From NCBI RefSeq assembly GCF_000223375.1, contig NC_017384.1, positions 2,172,501 to 2,236,500 of the forward strand: a stretch of DNA of 64,000 nucleotides, read 5' to 3'. How positions within the stretch are numbered: the stretch's first letter is position 1; the number at the start of each line of letters is the position of its first letter. Below the pieces are notes generated by a model. The model was not told where the DNA came from, did not search any database, and worked only from the letters and a program-made list of their open reading frames with translations. Of this stretch, positions 7,699 through 16,901 are shown in pieces. Source of the stretch: Ketogulonicigenium vulgare WSH-001 (GTDB taxonomy: Bacteria; Pseudomonadota; Alphaproteobacteria; Rhodobacterales; Rhodobacteraceae). The translations under genes and the position numbers were made by a program.

Positions 7699-7976
7699 CC
7701 CCGCTGGCGCGCCTGTTCGCCCTGCCGGTCAAAGCCTATCGTCTGGTATTGTCGCCGTGGATCGGCCAATATTGCCGCTATCACCCGACCTGTTCGACCT
7801 ATGCCCTTGAGGCGCTGGAAAAGCATGGCGGATTGAAAGGCGGCTGGCTGACCCTGCGCCGCCTGGCCCGTTGCCATCCCTGGGGTGGGTCGGGCATCGA
7901 CAACGTGCCAGAACCCAAAGCAAAACCTAAAGCCAAGCCAAACCACCATAGCTGCAAGGGCGACCATCATGTTTGA
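7695..7976 (+). CDS. yidD: membrane protein insertion efficiency factor YidD
   Basis: A 93-residue small membrane-associated protein thought to assist YidC-dependent insertion. The family core is clear: [31 protein letters not shown] and [18 protein letters not shown], with the conserved cysteines. The tail after residue ~73 is a Lys/Pro/His-rich extension. Its start overlaps the rnpA stop and its 3' end overlaps the ttcA start by 8 bp, so the three genes are tightly packed. The presence of yidC two genes downstream fits its role. Confidence 0.95.
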   Translation: MTPLARLFALPVKAYRLVLSPWIGQYCRYHPTCSTYALEALEKHGGLKGGWLTLRRLARCHPWGGSGIDNVPEPKAKPKAKPNHHSCKGDHHV

Positions 7977-8844
7977 TGATGACGATATCGCGGACGATAT
8001 CCACCCGCTGTTCTACGGCGCCCCCAAATCCACCGAATTCAAAAAGCTGCGCAAGCGCATCGTGCAAAATGTGCGCGAGGCGATTGACCAATACGGCATG
8101 ATTGTGCCCGGTCAGCGCTGGCTGGTCTGCCTGTCGGGCGGCAAGGACAGCTATACCCTGCTGGCGGTGCTGAACGAGTTGAAGTGGCGCGGCCTGCTGC
8201 CTGTTGATCTGCTGGCCTGCAACCTTGATCAAGGGCAGCCGAATTTCCCCGCGACCGTGCTGCCTGAATTCCTGACCAAGATGGGCGTGCCCCATCGCAT
8301 CGAATATCAGGACACCTATTCCATCGTCGTCGACAAGATCCCGCAGGGCCGCACCATGTGCGCGCTGTGCTCGCGCCTGCGCCGCGGCAACCTCTATCGC
8401 ATCGCGCGCGAGGAAGGCTGTAGCGCCGTCGTTCTGGGCCACCACCGCGACGATATCCTCGAGACGTTCTTTATGAACCTGTTCCACGGCGGACGGCTGG
8501 CGACGATGCCACCAAAGCTGCTGAACGAGGACGGCGATCTGTTCGTTTTCCGCCCCCTCGCTCATGTGGCCGAGGCCGATTGCGAGAAATTCGCGAGCGC
8601 CATGCACTATCCGATCATCCCTTGCGATCTGTGCGGCTCGCAAGAGGGGCTGCAGCGCCAACAGGTGAAAGAACTGCTGGACGGATGGGAGCGCAATAGC
8701 CCCGGCCGCCGTCAGGTGATGTTCCGCGCGCTGATGAATGCGCGCCCCTCGCATCTGCTGGACCCCAAGCTGTTCGACTTTATCGGGCTGCAAGCTGGCC
8801 CACGAATCGATGCAAATGACCGTGATGTGCCTAAACTAAGCTGA
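7969..8844 (+). CDS. ttcA: tRNA 2-thiocytidine(32) synthetase TtcA
   Basis: Installs sulfur at cytidine 32 of certain tRNAs using ATP and an Fe-S cluster. The 291-residue protein has the PP-loop SGGKDS at 56-61 and two CxxC pairs, C131/C134 (CALC) and C219/C222 (CDLC), as in TtcA. I start at the ATG at 7969 after GCAAGGGCG; the open frame extends further upstream, but that would lie almost wholly within yidD. It sits between yidD and yidC. Confidence 0.93.
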   Translation: MFDDDDIADDIHPLFYGAPKSTEFKKLRKRIVQNVREAIDQYGMIVPGQRWLVCLSGGKDSYTLLAVLNELKWRGLLPVDLLACNLDQGQPNFPATVLPEFLTKMGVPHRIEYQDTYSIVVDKIPQGRTMCALCSRLRRGNLYRIAREEGCSAVVLGHHRDDILETFFMNLFHGGRLATMPPKLLNEDGDLFVFRPLAHVAEADCEKFASAMHYPIIPCDLCGSQEGLQRQQVKELLDGWERNSPGRRQVMFRALMNARPSHLLDPKLFDFIGLQAGPRIDANDRDVPKLS

Positions 8845-8953
8845 AGAACCGGCCCATCGGCCCAGCGCTGCCCCGAAAGCGCTTGACCTTTGGCCCCTCG
8901 GACTGTTGAACCGCGCTGACCCTTTCGCGCGACACGAAAAGCAAGCAAGCCAT

Positions 8954-10792
8954 ATGGAAAACCAGAACAAGAACCTCATTCTCGCCACGGTGCTGAGCCT
9001 GGTCGTCATCGTCGTGTGGTTTTTTCTGTTCCCACCAGAAGCCACGAACCCAACGCTGACGGATGAACAGACCACCTCGGTTGCGACGGACGGCACTTTG
9101 CCCGTCGGTGGCGCGGGATCGACGGCAGGCTCGCTTGAGGCGATCACCGACGCAGACGCCAGCCCCGCAACGGCGGCGCGCGTCGGCATTGAAACGCCGC
9201 GTCTGTCGGGCTCGATCTCGCTTTTGGGCGGTCGCATCGACGATCTGTTCCTCAGCGATTACCAAGAGACCATCGACGAGGATTCGGCCACCGTGCGCCT
9301 TCTGCGCCCCGTAGGTGAACGCGGCGCCTATTACGCCTCGTTCGGTTGGGCCGCAGCGCAGGGCATCGCGCCCGAGGCCGTCCCCGGCCCCGACACGTTG
9401 TGGTCGCTGGAAAGCGCGAATGACACGCTGACCCCCGAAACGCCCGTGACGCTGGTCTGGGATAACGGCGCGGGTCAGGTGTTCCGCACGACCTTTGCCA
9501 TCGACGCCGATTACATGTTCACCGTCGACCAATCGGTGCAGAACATGGGCGACGCCGCGGTCGAGATGCGCCCCTACGGCCTTGTCCGCCGCCACGGCAT
9601 GCCCGAGGGCCTGCGCGAGTTCTTTATCCTGAACGAGGGTATCGTCCGTATGGCCGATGGCCGTCTGGAAGAGATGAAGTATTCCAAGATGTCGGACATG
9701 AACGACGCGGAACTGGGTGTTCCCGCCGAAGTGGCCGAGGCGCAGGAATCGGGTTGGATCGGCTTTACCGACCACTATTGGATGACGACGCTGATCCCCG
9801 AACAGGGCCAGCCCTTCCGTTCGGTGCAAAAATACCTGCCCAGCCGCGATATCTTCCAGGTCGAGGCTGTCATGCCCCGCCAGGACGTCGCCGCCGGTGC
9901 CGAGGTCACCATTTCGACCCGTCTGTTTGCGGGCGCGAAAGAATGGGCGACCATCCGCGAATACCAAAACGAAGATGGTGTGCCGCGCTTTATCGATTCG
10001 ATCGACTGGGGTTGGTTCTACTTCCTGACCAAGCCGATCTTCTCGGTGCTGCACTGGCTGAACCAGCATATCGGCAATATGGGCTGGTCGATCATTGCCC
10101 TGACGCTGATCCTGAAAGCCATCGTGCTGCCGCTGGCCTATAAATCCTATGTCTCGATGGCGCGCATGAAAGAACTGCAGCCCGAGCTGGAAAAGCTGCA
10201 AGCCCGCCATAAGGACGACCGTCAGGCCCTGCAAACCGGCATGATGGAGCTGTATAAGAAGAACAAGGTGAACCCCGCCTCGGGCTGTCTGCCGATGATC
10301 GTGCAGATTCCGATCTTCTTCTCGCTGTATAAAGTGATCTTTGTCACGATCGAGCTGCGTCACGCGCCGTGGATCGGCTGGCTACAGGATCTGTCGGCGC
10401 CTGATCCGACCTCTATCCTGAACCTGTTTGGCCTGCTGCCCTGGGGCACGCCCGAGATCGACAGCTTCTTCTTTATCTTCTCGCTGGGCGTTCTGCCGAT
10501 CTTCCTTGGCCTATCGATGTGGTTGCAGCAAAAGCTGAACCCGTTGCCGCCAGATCCGACCCAACGCATGATCTTTGCGTGGATGCCGTGGGTGTTCATG
10601 TTCATGCTGGGCAGTTTCTCGTCGGGCCTGGTGCTGTACTGGATCGCCAACAACGTGATCACCTTTGTGCAGCAATATTCGATCATGACCTATCACGGGC
10701 ACCGCCCGGATCTGTTCGGCAATATTCTTGGCGGCTTTAAGCGTAAGCCAAAAGAGCCCGCGAAAGATAAAGAGACCAAGGACAAGACATGA
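8954..10792 (+). CDS. yidC: membrane protein insertase YidC
   Basis: Inserts and folds inner-membrane proteins, alone or with SecYEG. The 612-residue protein starts MENQNKNLILATVLSLVVIVVWFF, the N-terminal anchor, followed by a large periplasmic domain (about 50-350). The conserved C-terminal insertase core has five hydrophobic segments, including NMGWSIIALTLILKAIVLPL and the PASGCLPMIVQIPIFFSLY motif. The ATG at 8954 is the start that places the anchor at the N-terminus; a longer frame begins at 8906. Its stop overlaps the MOSC gene start by 4 bp. Confidence 0.96.
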   Translation: MENQNKNLILATVLSLVVIVVWFFLFPPEATNPTLTDEQTTSVATDGTLPVGGAGSTAGSLEAITDADASPATAARVGIETPRLSGSISLLGGRIDDLFLSDYQETIDEDSATVRLLRPVGERGAYYASFGWAAAQGIAPEAVPGPDTLWSLESANDTLTPETPVTLVWDNGAGQVFRTTFAIDADYMFTVDQSVQNMGDAAVEMRPYGLVRRHGMPEGLREFFILNEGIVRMADGRLEEMKYSKMSDMNDAELGVPAEVAEAQESGWIGFTDHYWMTTLIPEQGQPFRSVQKYLPSRDIFQVEAVMPRQDVAAGAEVTISTRLFAGAKEWATIREYQNEDGVPRFIDSIDWGWFYFLTKPIFSVLHWLNQHIGNMGWSIIALTLILKAIVLPLAYKSYVSMARMKELQPELEKLQARHKDDRQALQTGMMELYKKNKVNPASGCLPMIVQIPIFFSLYKVIFVTIELRHAPWIGWLQDLSAPDPTSILNLFGLLPWGTPEIDSFFFIFSLGVLPIFLGLSMWLQQKLNPLPPDPTQRMIFAWMPWVFMFMLGSFSSGLVLYWIANNVITFVQQYSIMTYHGHRPDLFGNILGGFKRKPKEPAKDKETKDKT

Positions 10793-11550
10793 GTGATGAG
10801 ATGAAGGTGGTTAGCCTTTGGCGCCACCCGATCAAAGCGCATGGACGCGAAGAGGTGACCCTCGCCCGGCTGACCGCCGGCGAGGGTTTCCCCTTTGATC
10901 GGATCTGGGCCGTGGCCCATGATCTGTCGAAATACGACGCCGCAAACCCCGCCTGGGTGCCCTGCATCAACTTCCAACGCGCGGCGCGCACGCCCGCGCT
11001 GATGGCGATGACAGCGCAGCTGAACGAGGCGACGGGTGAGATTGCTCTGCAGCACCCCCAGATCGGCGCCTATGGGTTGAACCCGCATGATAGCGCCTCG
11101 GTGCAGGGCTTTATCGACTGGCTGCGGCCCATCAGCCCGCCCGAGCGGTTCCGCCCCGTTGGCCTTGCACAGGCGGGCCGTGCGATGACCGATACAAGCG
11201 ATGTGACAATCTCGCTGAACTTCACCGCCTCGCTTGCGGATCTGTCGCAGCAGATGGGCGTGGACCTGTCGCGTGACCGCTGGCGCGCGAATATATGGGT
11301 CGAGGGCCTTGCCCCTTGGGCCGAGTTCGATCTGGTGGGAAAAACCCTGCGCATTGGCGAGGCCGAGCTCAAGGTGACCGAACCGATCGGTCGCTGCACC
11401 GCCACCAGCGCGAATACTGAAACCGGCCTGATCGACGCCGATACGCTGGGCGGTTTGCGCCAGCGCGTTGGCGCGCAAGATTTTGGCATTTTCGCCCATG
11501 TCACACGCGATGGCGTCGTGACCCCGGGCGACCGCATTGAGGTGCTGTAA
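10789..11550 (+). CDS. MOSC-domain protein
   Basis: A 253-residue protein with an MOSC N-terminal beta-barrel region (VVSLWRHPIKAHGREEV, then GFPFDRIWAV) and the MOSC core. The core includes RWRANIWVEGLAPWAEFDLVG and the conserved cysteine C203 in EPIGRCTAT, expected to carry a persulfide or bind a metal-sulfur ligand. MOSC proteins act in molybdenum-cofactor sulfuration or related reductases; the substrate of this one is unknown. It overlaps yidC by 4 bp and engB by 1 bp, so it is almost certainly co-transcribed with them. Confidence 0.88.
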   Translation: MSDEMKVVSLWRHPIKAHGREEVTLARLTAGEGFPFDRIWAVAHDLSKYDAANPAWVPCINFQRAARTPALMAMTAQLNEATGEIALQHPQIGAYGLNPHDSASVQGFIDWLRPISPPERFRPVGLAQAGRAMTDTSDVTISLNFTASLADLSQQMGVDLSRDRWRANIWVEGLAPWAEFDLVGKTLRIGEAELKVTEPIGRCTATSANTETGLIDADTLGGLRQRVGAQDFGIFAHVTRDGVVTPGDRIEVL

Positions 11551-12200
11551 TGGAAATGACGTTCACCGAGGCGCCGACGCCTGACACGTTCACCGCCGAA
11601 GCCGGCCGCCTGCTGTTCGCGGGCCCCGTCGATTTCGTCAAAGGCGTCGTGGCCATGTCCGGCCTGCCCCCCGCCGACCGGGTCGAGATCTGCTTTGCGG
11701 GCCGCTCGAACGTGGGGAAATCCTCGCTGATCAATGCGCTGACGGGTCGTAAATCGCTGGCGCGCGCCTCGAACACGCCCGGCCGCACGCAAGAGCTGAA
11801 CTTTTTTGCCTTGGGCGAAGACCGCTATATGGTCGACTTGCCCGGCTATGGCTATGCCAATGCGCCGCTTGCCGTGGTCGAAAAGTGGCAAAAGCTGCTG
11901 AAGTCCTATCTGTCGGGTCGCCAGACCCTGCGCCGCGCCTTTGTGCTGATCGATTCGCGCCACGGGGTGAAATCGGTCGATGACGAGATCATGAACCTGT
12001 TAGACAAGTCCGCCGTCACCTTCCAGGTGGTGATGACCAAGGCGGATAAAGTCTCGAAAGCCGAGCTTGCGGCGAATTTCGAACAGGTGAAAGGCGCGCT
12101 GAAAAAGCACCCCGCCGCCTATCCCGAGGTCGTGCTGACCTCGTCCGAAAAGGGCGACGGGATCGAGACGTTGCGCGCGATTATCGCCGGCCTAATCTAG
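11550..12200 (+). CDS. engB: ribosome biogenesis GTP-binding protein EngB/YsxC/YihA
   Basis: An essential GTPase for large-subunit assembly. The 216-residue protein shows G1 GRSNVGKS at 51-58, the NTPGRTQ switch region at 75-81, G3 DLPG at 96-99 (DLPGYGYA), and G4 TKAD at 163-166, the exact EngB pattern. Its ATG shares one base with the TAA stop of the MOSC gene (TAATG), a classic coupling junction. The argB gene follows after about 95 bp. Confidence 0.95.
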   Translation: MEMTFTEAPTPDTFTAEAGRLLFAGPVDFVKGVVAMSGLPPADRVEICFAGRSNVGKSSLINALTGRKSLARASNTPGRTQELNFFALGEDRYMVDLPGYGYANAPLAVVEKWQKLLKSYLSGRQTLRRAFVLIDSRHGVKSVDDEIMNLLDKSAVTFQVVMTKADKVSKAELAANFEQVKGALKKHPAAYPEVVLTSSEKGDGIETLRAIIAGLI

Positions 12201-12294
12201 CCGAGGCCGCCAAACGCGCTTGGCAGGGGCTTCGGTTGGCCTTAAGACCCCCTCGAAACCCTTTGCCCTTGGGGCCGCCATGAGATTGCAAAAG

Positions 12295-13176
12295 ATGAAC
12301 CGCGACTGGATATCGACGGCCAAAACGCTGGCCGAAGCTTTGCCCTATTTGCAGCGCTATGCGGGCGCGACTGTTGTCGTGAAATTCGGCGGCAATGCCA
12401 TGGGCGATGACGCGGCGATGGCCGAATTCGCGCGCGATATCGTTCTGATGCGTCAGGTTGGCGTCAATCCCGTGGTCGTCCACGGCGGCGGCCCGATGAT
12501 CAACGAGATGCTGGAAAAGCTGGGCATCAAATCGGAATTCATCCGCGGCAAGCGCGTGACCGACAAGGCCACCGTCGAAGTGGTCGAAATGGTGCTGTCG
12601 GGCGTCGTCAACAAGCGCATCGTGCAGGCGATCAACGACCAGGGCGGCCGCGCCGTCGGCATTTCGGGTAAGGATGACGACCTGATGGTCTGCGTCGCCG
12701 ACAACCCCGAGCTGGGCTTTGTCGGCAAACCGGTCGAGATGAACGTGCAGGTGCTGCGCGATCTGTTCACCGCCGGCATTATCCCCGTCGTCGCCCCCGT
12801 CGCAACCGGCATGGCCGATAACGAGACGTTCAACGTCAACGGCGACACTGCTGCGGGTGCCATCGCGGGCGCGCTGAAAGCCGACCGCCTGCTGTTGCTG
12901 ACCGATGTCGCGGGAATCAAGAATAAAGAGGGTCAGGTGATGACCCAGCTTGATCCCGAGCAGATCCTAGAGCTTATTGCAGATGGCACGATTTCGGGCG
13001 GGATGATCCCAAAGACCGAAACCGTTCTGGACGCGATCGAGGCTGGCGTGCGCGCCGTGGTGATCCTTGACGGTCGCCTGCCCAATGCAACGCTGCTAGA
13101 GCTGTTCACCGAACATGGTGCGGGATCGATCATTCGCAATCCGAACCCGCCGCCGCGTCGCACCAGTCGCCGTTAA
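12295..13176 (+). CDS. argB: acetylglutamate kinase
   Basis: Phosphorylates N-acetyl-L-glutamate, the second step of arginine synthesis. The 293-residue protein shows K30, FGGNAMGDD after it, HGGGP at 63-67 and [12 protein letters not shown], the amino-acid-kinase landmarks. I chose the ATG at 12295 (MNRDWISTA) by family resemblance, with GAGA nine bases upstream; the ATG at 12280 would add five residues. No other arginine genes are nearby, so argB here belongs to the rpmH-engB transcription cluster. It is convergent with the LysR gene, 13 bp away. Confidence 0.95.
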   Translation: MNRDWISTAKTLAEALPYLQRYAGATVVVKFGGNAMGDDAAMAEFARDIVLMRQVGVNPVVVHGGGPMINEMLEKLGIKSEFIRGKRVTDKATVEVVEMVLSGVVNKRIVQAINDQGGRAVGISGKDDDLMVCVADNPELGFVGKPVEMNVQVLRDLFTAGIIPVVAPVATGMADNETFNVNGDTAAGAIAGALKADRLLLLTDVAGIKNKEGQVMTQLDPEQILELIADGTISGGMIPKTETVLDAIEAGVRAVVILDGRLPNATLLELFTEHGAGSIIRNPNPPPRRTSRR

Positions 13177-13189
13177 AGCCAGGCGGGCG

Positions 13190-14080
13190 CTAAATCAGCG
13201 CCTCAGCCGCAGCGGCACGGATCTGGCGGGTCAGCCCCGCCAGGCCATCCATCGCAAGGCGGCTGACCTGCCAGTACAGCGGCACGTCCAGCGGCGTCTG
13301 CGGCACCAATTCGACCAGACGCCCGCTGGCCAGATCGTCGGCGATCAATACTTCGGGGTTCATGCCCCAACCAATCCCCAGGCGCGCCGCATCGACAAAG
13401 CCCTGCACGGCGGGCAACCAATGCGTCGGCAATTGGGGCGCGGCATCAAAAACCTGCTTGGCCCATTGCTGTTGCAACATATCCTTGCGGTTAAAGCGCA
13501 GCGCGGGCGCGCGCATCAGCGCCTCAGGCGTGATCCCATCCGCAAAATAGCGCGCGACATAGGCAGGGCTTGCCGTCGCGCGATAGCGCATTTTCCCTAA
13601 AAACTGGATATGACAGCCCTGCACCGCGCGCGCATCCGCGGTCACGGCAGCGCTGACCTGTCCGCGTCGCAGCCAGTCGCTGGTATGATCCTGATCATCC
13701 AGCGCGATGTCCAGCAGCGTGTTGTTCTGCTGCCCAAACGCCGCCATCGCCTGCAAAAACCAGGCCCCCAGACTATCGGCGTTTACCGCAATATGCACAG
13801 AGACCGGCAGGCTTGTGCCATCGGCCAAGGCAGGCAGATGCTGCATCAATTCCGCCTCGAGCATGCCCAGCTTTTCCATATGGCGGCACAGCCAATCCCC
13901 CTGCGCGGTGGCAAGGCAGGGCGTGCCGCGCTGGATCAGAACGGTGCCCAAACGCTCCTCAAGATGCCGCACGCGCTGCGAGATGGCCGAGGGTGTCACG
14001 CCAAGGCGATGGGCCGCCCCCTCAAAGCTGCCAGTCTGCACGATTAGCGCGACGGCACGGGCGGCGGCATAATCCAGCAT
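13190..14080 (-). CDS. LysR-family regulator of LysG/ArgP type
   Basis: A 296-residue regulator with an N-terminal winged HTH (about 3-60), including AAARAVALIVQTGSFEGAAHRLGVTPSAISQRV, and an effector-binding domain. Similarity and context match ArgP/LysG/IciA proteins, which sense lysine or arginine and activate the divergent LysE/ArgO exporter gene. That partner starts 71 bp away here. The gap holds a perfect 10 bp inverted repeat. I infer amino-acid-responsive control of lysE; the actual effector (Lys, Arg, His or a toxic analogue) cannot be read. Confidence 0.9.
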   Translation of the reverse strand: MLDYAAARAVALIVQTGSFEGAAHRLGVTPSAISQRVRHLEERLGTVLIQRGTPCLATAQGDWLCRHMEKLGMLEAELMQHLPALADGTSLPVSVHIAVNADSLGAWFLQAMAAFGQQNNTLLDIALDDQDHTSDWLRRGQVSAAVTADARAVQGCHIQFLGKMRYRATASPAYVARYFADGITPEALMRAPALRFNRKDMLQQQWAKQVFDAAPQLPTHWLPAVQGFVDAARLGIGWGMNPEVLIADDLASGRLVELVPQTPLDVPLYWQVSRLAMDGLAGLTRQIRAAAAEALI

Positions 14081-14099
14081 GATTAGAATTCCTAAATTC

Positions 14100-14132
14100 G
14101 CATCAGTTTCTTTAATTTGATTAAACTGATGC
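14100..14132. promoter_or_regulatory. LysR-type operator between regulator and lysE
   Basis: GCATCAGTTT at 14100-14109 and AAACTGATGC at 14123-14132 form a perfect 10 bp inverted repeat with a 13 bp A/T-rich spacer, in the 71 bp divergent gap. This fits a LysR-type recognition site with T-N11-A symmetry in the centre. Assignment to the neighbouring regulator is inferred from its position. Confidence 0.65.
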
Positions 14133-14151
14133 CGGCACCTAAGGCAAGGGC

Positions 14152-14772
14152 ATGGAACTCTCTGTCTTTCTCACCGGCCTTGCGATGGGCCTTAGCCTGA
14201 TCGTCGCCATTGGCGCGCAAAACGCGTTCGTCCTGCGGCAAGGGCTGCGGGGCGAACATATCCTTGTCATCTGTCTGATCTGTATCGCGTCAGATATCGC
14301 GTTGATTACGCTGGGGGTTGGTGGCTTTGGCAGCCTGATTCAAACCCTGCCATGGCTGGAAATGCTGCTGCGTTATGGCGGCGCGGCGTTTCTGATCATC
14401 TATGGCGCGCGCAGCCTGTATTCCGCGCTATTTGGCAGCGGCGGGCTAGAGCCGGATAAATCCCGCCCTGCCCTGACATTGCCCGCGGCGGTGATGACCT
14501 GTCTCGCGCTGACATGGCTGAACCCGCATACGTATTTGGATACGGTGGTTTTTCTGGGCGCAGTCTCGACCCGCTTTCCCGATGACCTTTTGGCCTTTGG
14601 CACCGGGGCGGCAACCGCATCGCTGCTGTTCTTTTTCGCCCTTGGCTATGGCGCGCGCTATCTGCGGCCCATTTTTGCCGATGCGCGGGCCTGGCGGGTG
14701 CTGGAGGCGGCGATTGCCCTGATCATGTGGACAATCGCCTTCCAGTTGGTCAGTGGTTCAGGATCTGGCTGA
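14152..14772 (+). CDS. LysE/ArgO-family amino acid exporter
   Basis: A 206-residue inner-membrane exporter with about six hydrophobic segments. The N-terminal signature is [26 protein letters not shown], the hallmark of the LysE/ArgO branch, and [19 protein letters not shown] matches the second conserved motif. It probably expels lysine or arginine when intracellular levels rise, under the divergent LysG-type regulator. Its 3' end overlaps the convergent bztD gene by 23 bp, leaving no space for a terminator between them. Confidence 0.92.
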   Translation: MELSVFLTGLAMGLSLIVAIGAQNAFVLRQGLRGEHILVICLICIASDIALITLGVGGFGSLIQTLPWLEMLLRYGGAAFLIIYGARSLYSALFGSGGLEPDKSRPALTLPAAVMTCLALTWLNPHTYLDTVVFLGAVSTRFPDDLLAFGTGAATASLLFFFALGYGARYLRPIFADARAWRVLEAAIALIMWTIAFQLVSGSGSG

Positions 14773-15517
14773 GGAACAGCTTCGTCCGCTCGGACTGCGG
14801 GTTGTTGAAGAATTCCTTGGGCTCGTTCTGCTCGACGATCTGGCCTTGGTCCATAAAGATCACGCGATCCGCCACGGCCTGTGCAAAGCCCATTTCATGG
14901 GTCACACACAGCATGGTCATCCCCTCGTCCGCAAGCTCGATCATCGTGTCCAGCACCTCTTTGATCATCTCGGGGTCGAGGGCCGAGGTCGGCTCGTCGA
15001 ACAGCATGATGCGCGGCTTCATACACAGGCTGCGGGCGATGGCGACGCGCTGCTGTTGGCCGCCCGACAACTGGCCGGGGTATTTCAGCGCCTGATCGGG
15101 GATGCGCACCTTGGTCAGGTAGTGCATCGCCAGCTCTTCGGCCTCTTTCTTTGGCATCTTGCGCACCCAGATCGGCGCAAGGGTGCAGTTCTCGAGGATC
15201 GTCAGATGCGGGAAAAGATTAAAGTGCTGGAACACCATCCCAACCTCGGACCGGACGCGGTCGATGTTCTTCAGATCAGAGGTAAGTTCGGTGCCGTCGA
15301 CGACGATCTGACCGGATTGGTGCTCTTCCAGCCGGTTGATACAGCGGATCAGCGATGATTTGCCCGACCCCGACGGGCCGCAGATCACGATCCGCTCGCC
15401 CGCATAGACGGTCAGGTTGATGTCCCGCAGGACGTGGAAGGCGCCGTACCATTTGTTCATGCCGTTGATTTGGACGGCAACGTCATTTTGGGCGGCGGTT
15501 TGTGCGGTCATGGACAT
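14750..15517 (-). CDS. bztD: amino acid ABC transporter, ATP-binding subunit
   Basis: ATPase of a polar amino-acid importer, 255 residues. The Walker A motif is GPSGSGKSS (47-55), the Q-loop glutamine is Q97, the signature is LSGGQQQ (150-156) and Walker B is IMLFDEP (170-176). It is the last gene of a four-gene set arranged A-B-C-D like bztABCD of Rhodobacter capsulatus (Glu, Gln, Asp, Asn) and rhizobial aapJQMP. It begins 9 bp after bztC. The 3' end overlaps lysE on the other strand. Confidence 0.94.
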   Translation of the reverse strand: MSMTAQTAAQNDVAVQINGMNKWYGAFHVLRDINLTVYAGERIVICGPSGSGKSSLIRCINRLEEHQSGQIVVDGTELTSDLKNIDRVRSEVGMVFQHFNLFPHLTILENCTLAPIWVRKMPKKEAEELAMHYLTKVRIPDQALKYPGQLSGGQQQRVAIARSLCMKPRIMLFDEPTSALDPEMIKEVLDTMIELADEGMTMLCVTHEMGFAQAVADRVIFMDQGQIVEQNEPKEFFNNPQSERTKLFLSQILNH

Positions 15518-15526
15518 ATGTGCCCC

Positions 15527-16900
15527 CTATCGGTGTTCGCGCCGCAGGCGCTTTTCCAGGTAGATCGAGTATCGCGACATCGAGAAGCAGACGACAAAGA
15601 ACATCAGCCCGACGAACAAGAACAGCTCCCAATAGATGCCGTTCCACGCGGTATTCGCACGGATCGAGTTCAGCAGGTTCACCGGGTCCATCATGCCGAT
15701 GAACACCACCAGCGTCGTATCTTTGAACAGACCAATAAAGGTGTTCACGATACCGGGGATCGATATTTTCAACGCTTGTGGCAGGATGATCAGCCGCATC
15801 GCGCGCCAGTAATCCAGCCCCAGCGCATCAGCCGCCTCGTATTGGCCCTTGGGGATCGCGGCAAGACCGCCGCGCACCACTTCGGCAATATAGGCGGCCG
15901 AGAACAGCGTCACCATGATGATCACCCGCAGCATCAGGTCGAAATTCGACCCCGGCGGCAGGAAATAATTCAGCAGCAGCGAGGCGGTGAACAGCCAGAC
16001 GATCAGCGGCACGCCGCGGATGATCTCGATAAACGCCACAGACAGCTTGTTGATGATGAACATGTTCGACTTGCGACCCAGCGCCAGCAAGATGCCCAGC
16101 GGCAGCGACAGGACGATGCCCGAGATGCCAATGATGAACGACAGGGTAAAGCCACCGATATCACGCGACGCAACCCCCGGCAGGCCCACCCCCGGCAATG
16201 CGATCTCGCCAATGCGGGTCAGCGCGCCAACGATAGGAAAGGCAAAGCCCAGCGGATTGCCCGAGATACCGAGCCGATTTGCAATCATTGCAAAGGGGTT
16301 CAGAAAGAACAGCAGCCCGACGACGACCGCCGCAACAATGCCAAGAATCGCGCCATAGCGGGGCGTGACATAGGCGGCACAGCCGATGGTCACAGCGATA
16401 GCGATAATCACCGAGACCGGGCCCCAAATCGTGCCGCCCCAGATCAGGGTGAACATGATGAATGGGGTCAGCAGCGAGAACCACAGCATTTTGCGCGGCA
16501 GCGACTGAAACAGGATCGGCGCGATGGCGATCAGGAACAGCACAAAGGCCAGCACAATGCGCCAATATCCGTCGCGCGGATAGAAGCCGAACAGCAATTG
16601 CGGCCAACGTTCGGTAATCACCGCGAAACAGGCGACATTCGCGCCCGATCCATAGATTTCATCGCGGATCAGCCGGCATTCCGCCAGCGAGCTGGCGTTC
16701 CAGATGCCTCCCAGCATCCAGGGCGCCACATGCGAGACGACCCAATAGACAGCATAGACCGACGCAATCGTCAGGATGATGTTCAGCCAGCTGGAAAACA
16801 GATTGGCGCGCACCCAACTCCATGCACCGCTTTCATTCCCCGGCGGGGCTTCGGGCGGCAGCATCGTCTCGCGCACATAGGCGATTTTGGAATCGGCCAT
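15527..16900 (-). CDS. bztC: amino acid ABC transporter, permease subunit BztC/AapM
   Basis: A membrane subunit of the glutamate/glutamine/aspartate/asparagine importer, 457 residues. Compared with simple HisM-type permeases it has a long N-terminal half with several extra hydrophobic segments (about residues 35-260), as is usual for BztC/AapM. The standard permease core follows, including RGVPLIVWLFTASLLLNYF and the EAA loop AIPKGQYEAADALGLDYW. It starts 1 bp after the bztB stop. With bztB it forms the heteromeric transmembrane channel. Confidence 0.93.
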   Translation of the reverse strand: MADSKIAYVRETMLPPEAPPGNESGAWSWVRANLFSSWLNIILTIASVYAVYWVVSHVAPWMLGGIWNASSLAECRLIRDEIYGSGANVACFAVITERWPQLLFGFYPRDGYWRIVLAFVLFLIAIAPILFQSLPRKMLWFSLLTPFIMFTLIWGGTIWGPVSVIIAIAVTIGCAAYVTPRYGAILGIVAAVVVGLLFFLNPFAMIANRLGISGNPLGFAFPIVGALTRIGEIALPGVGLPGVASRDIGGFTLSFIIGISGIVLSLPLGILLALGRKSNMFIINKLSVAFIEIIRGVPLIVWLFTASLLLNYFLPPGSNFDLMLRVIIMVTLFSAAYIAEVVRGGLAAIPKGQYEAADALGLDYWRAMRLIILPQALKISIPGIVNTFIGLFKDTTLVVFIGMMDPVNLLNSIRANTAWNGIYWELFLFVGLMFFVVCFSMSRYSIYLEKRLRREHR

Positions 16901-16901
16901 C

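Noticed and set aside
8831..10363. 510-codon minus-strand frame opposite yidC
   Set aside because: Antisense shadow of yidC; composition rich in His, Arg and Gln and no family resemblance.
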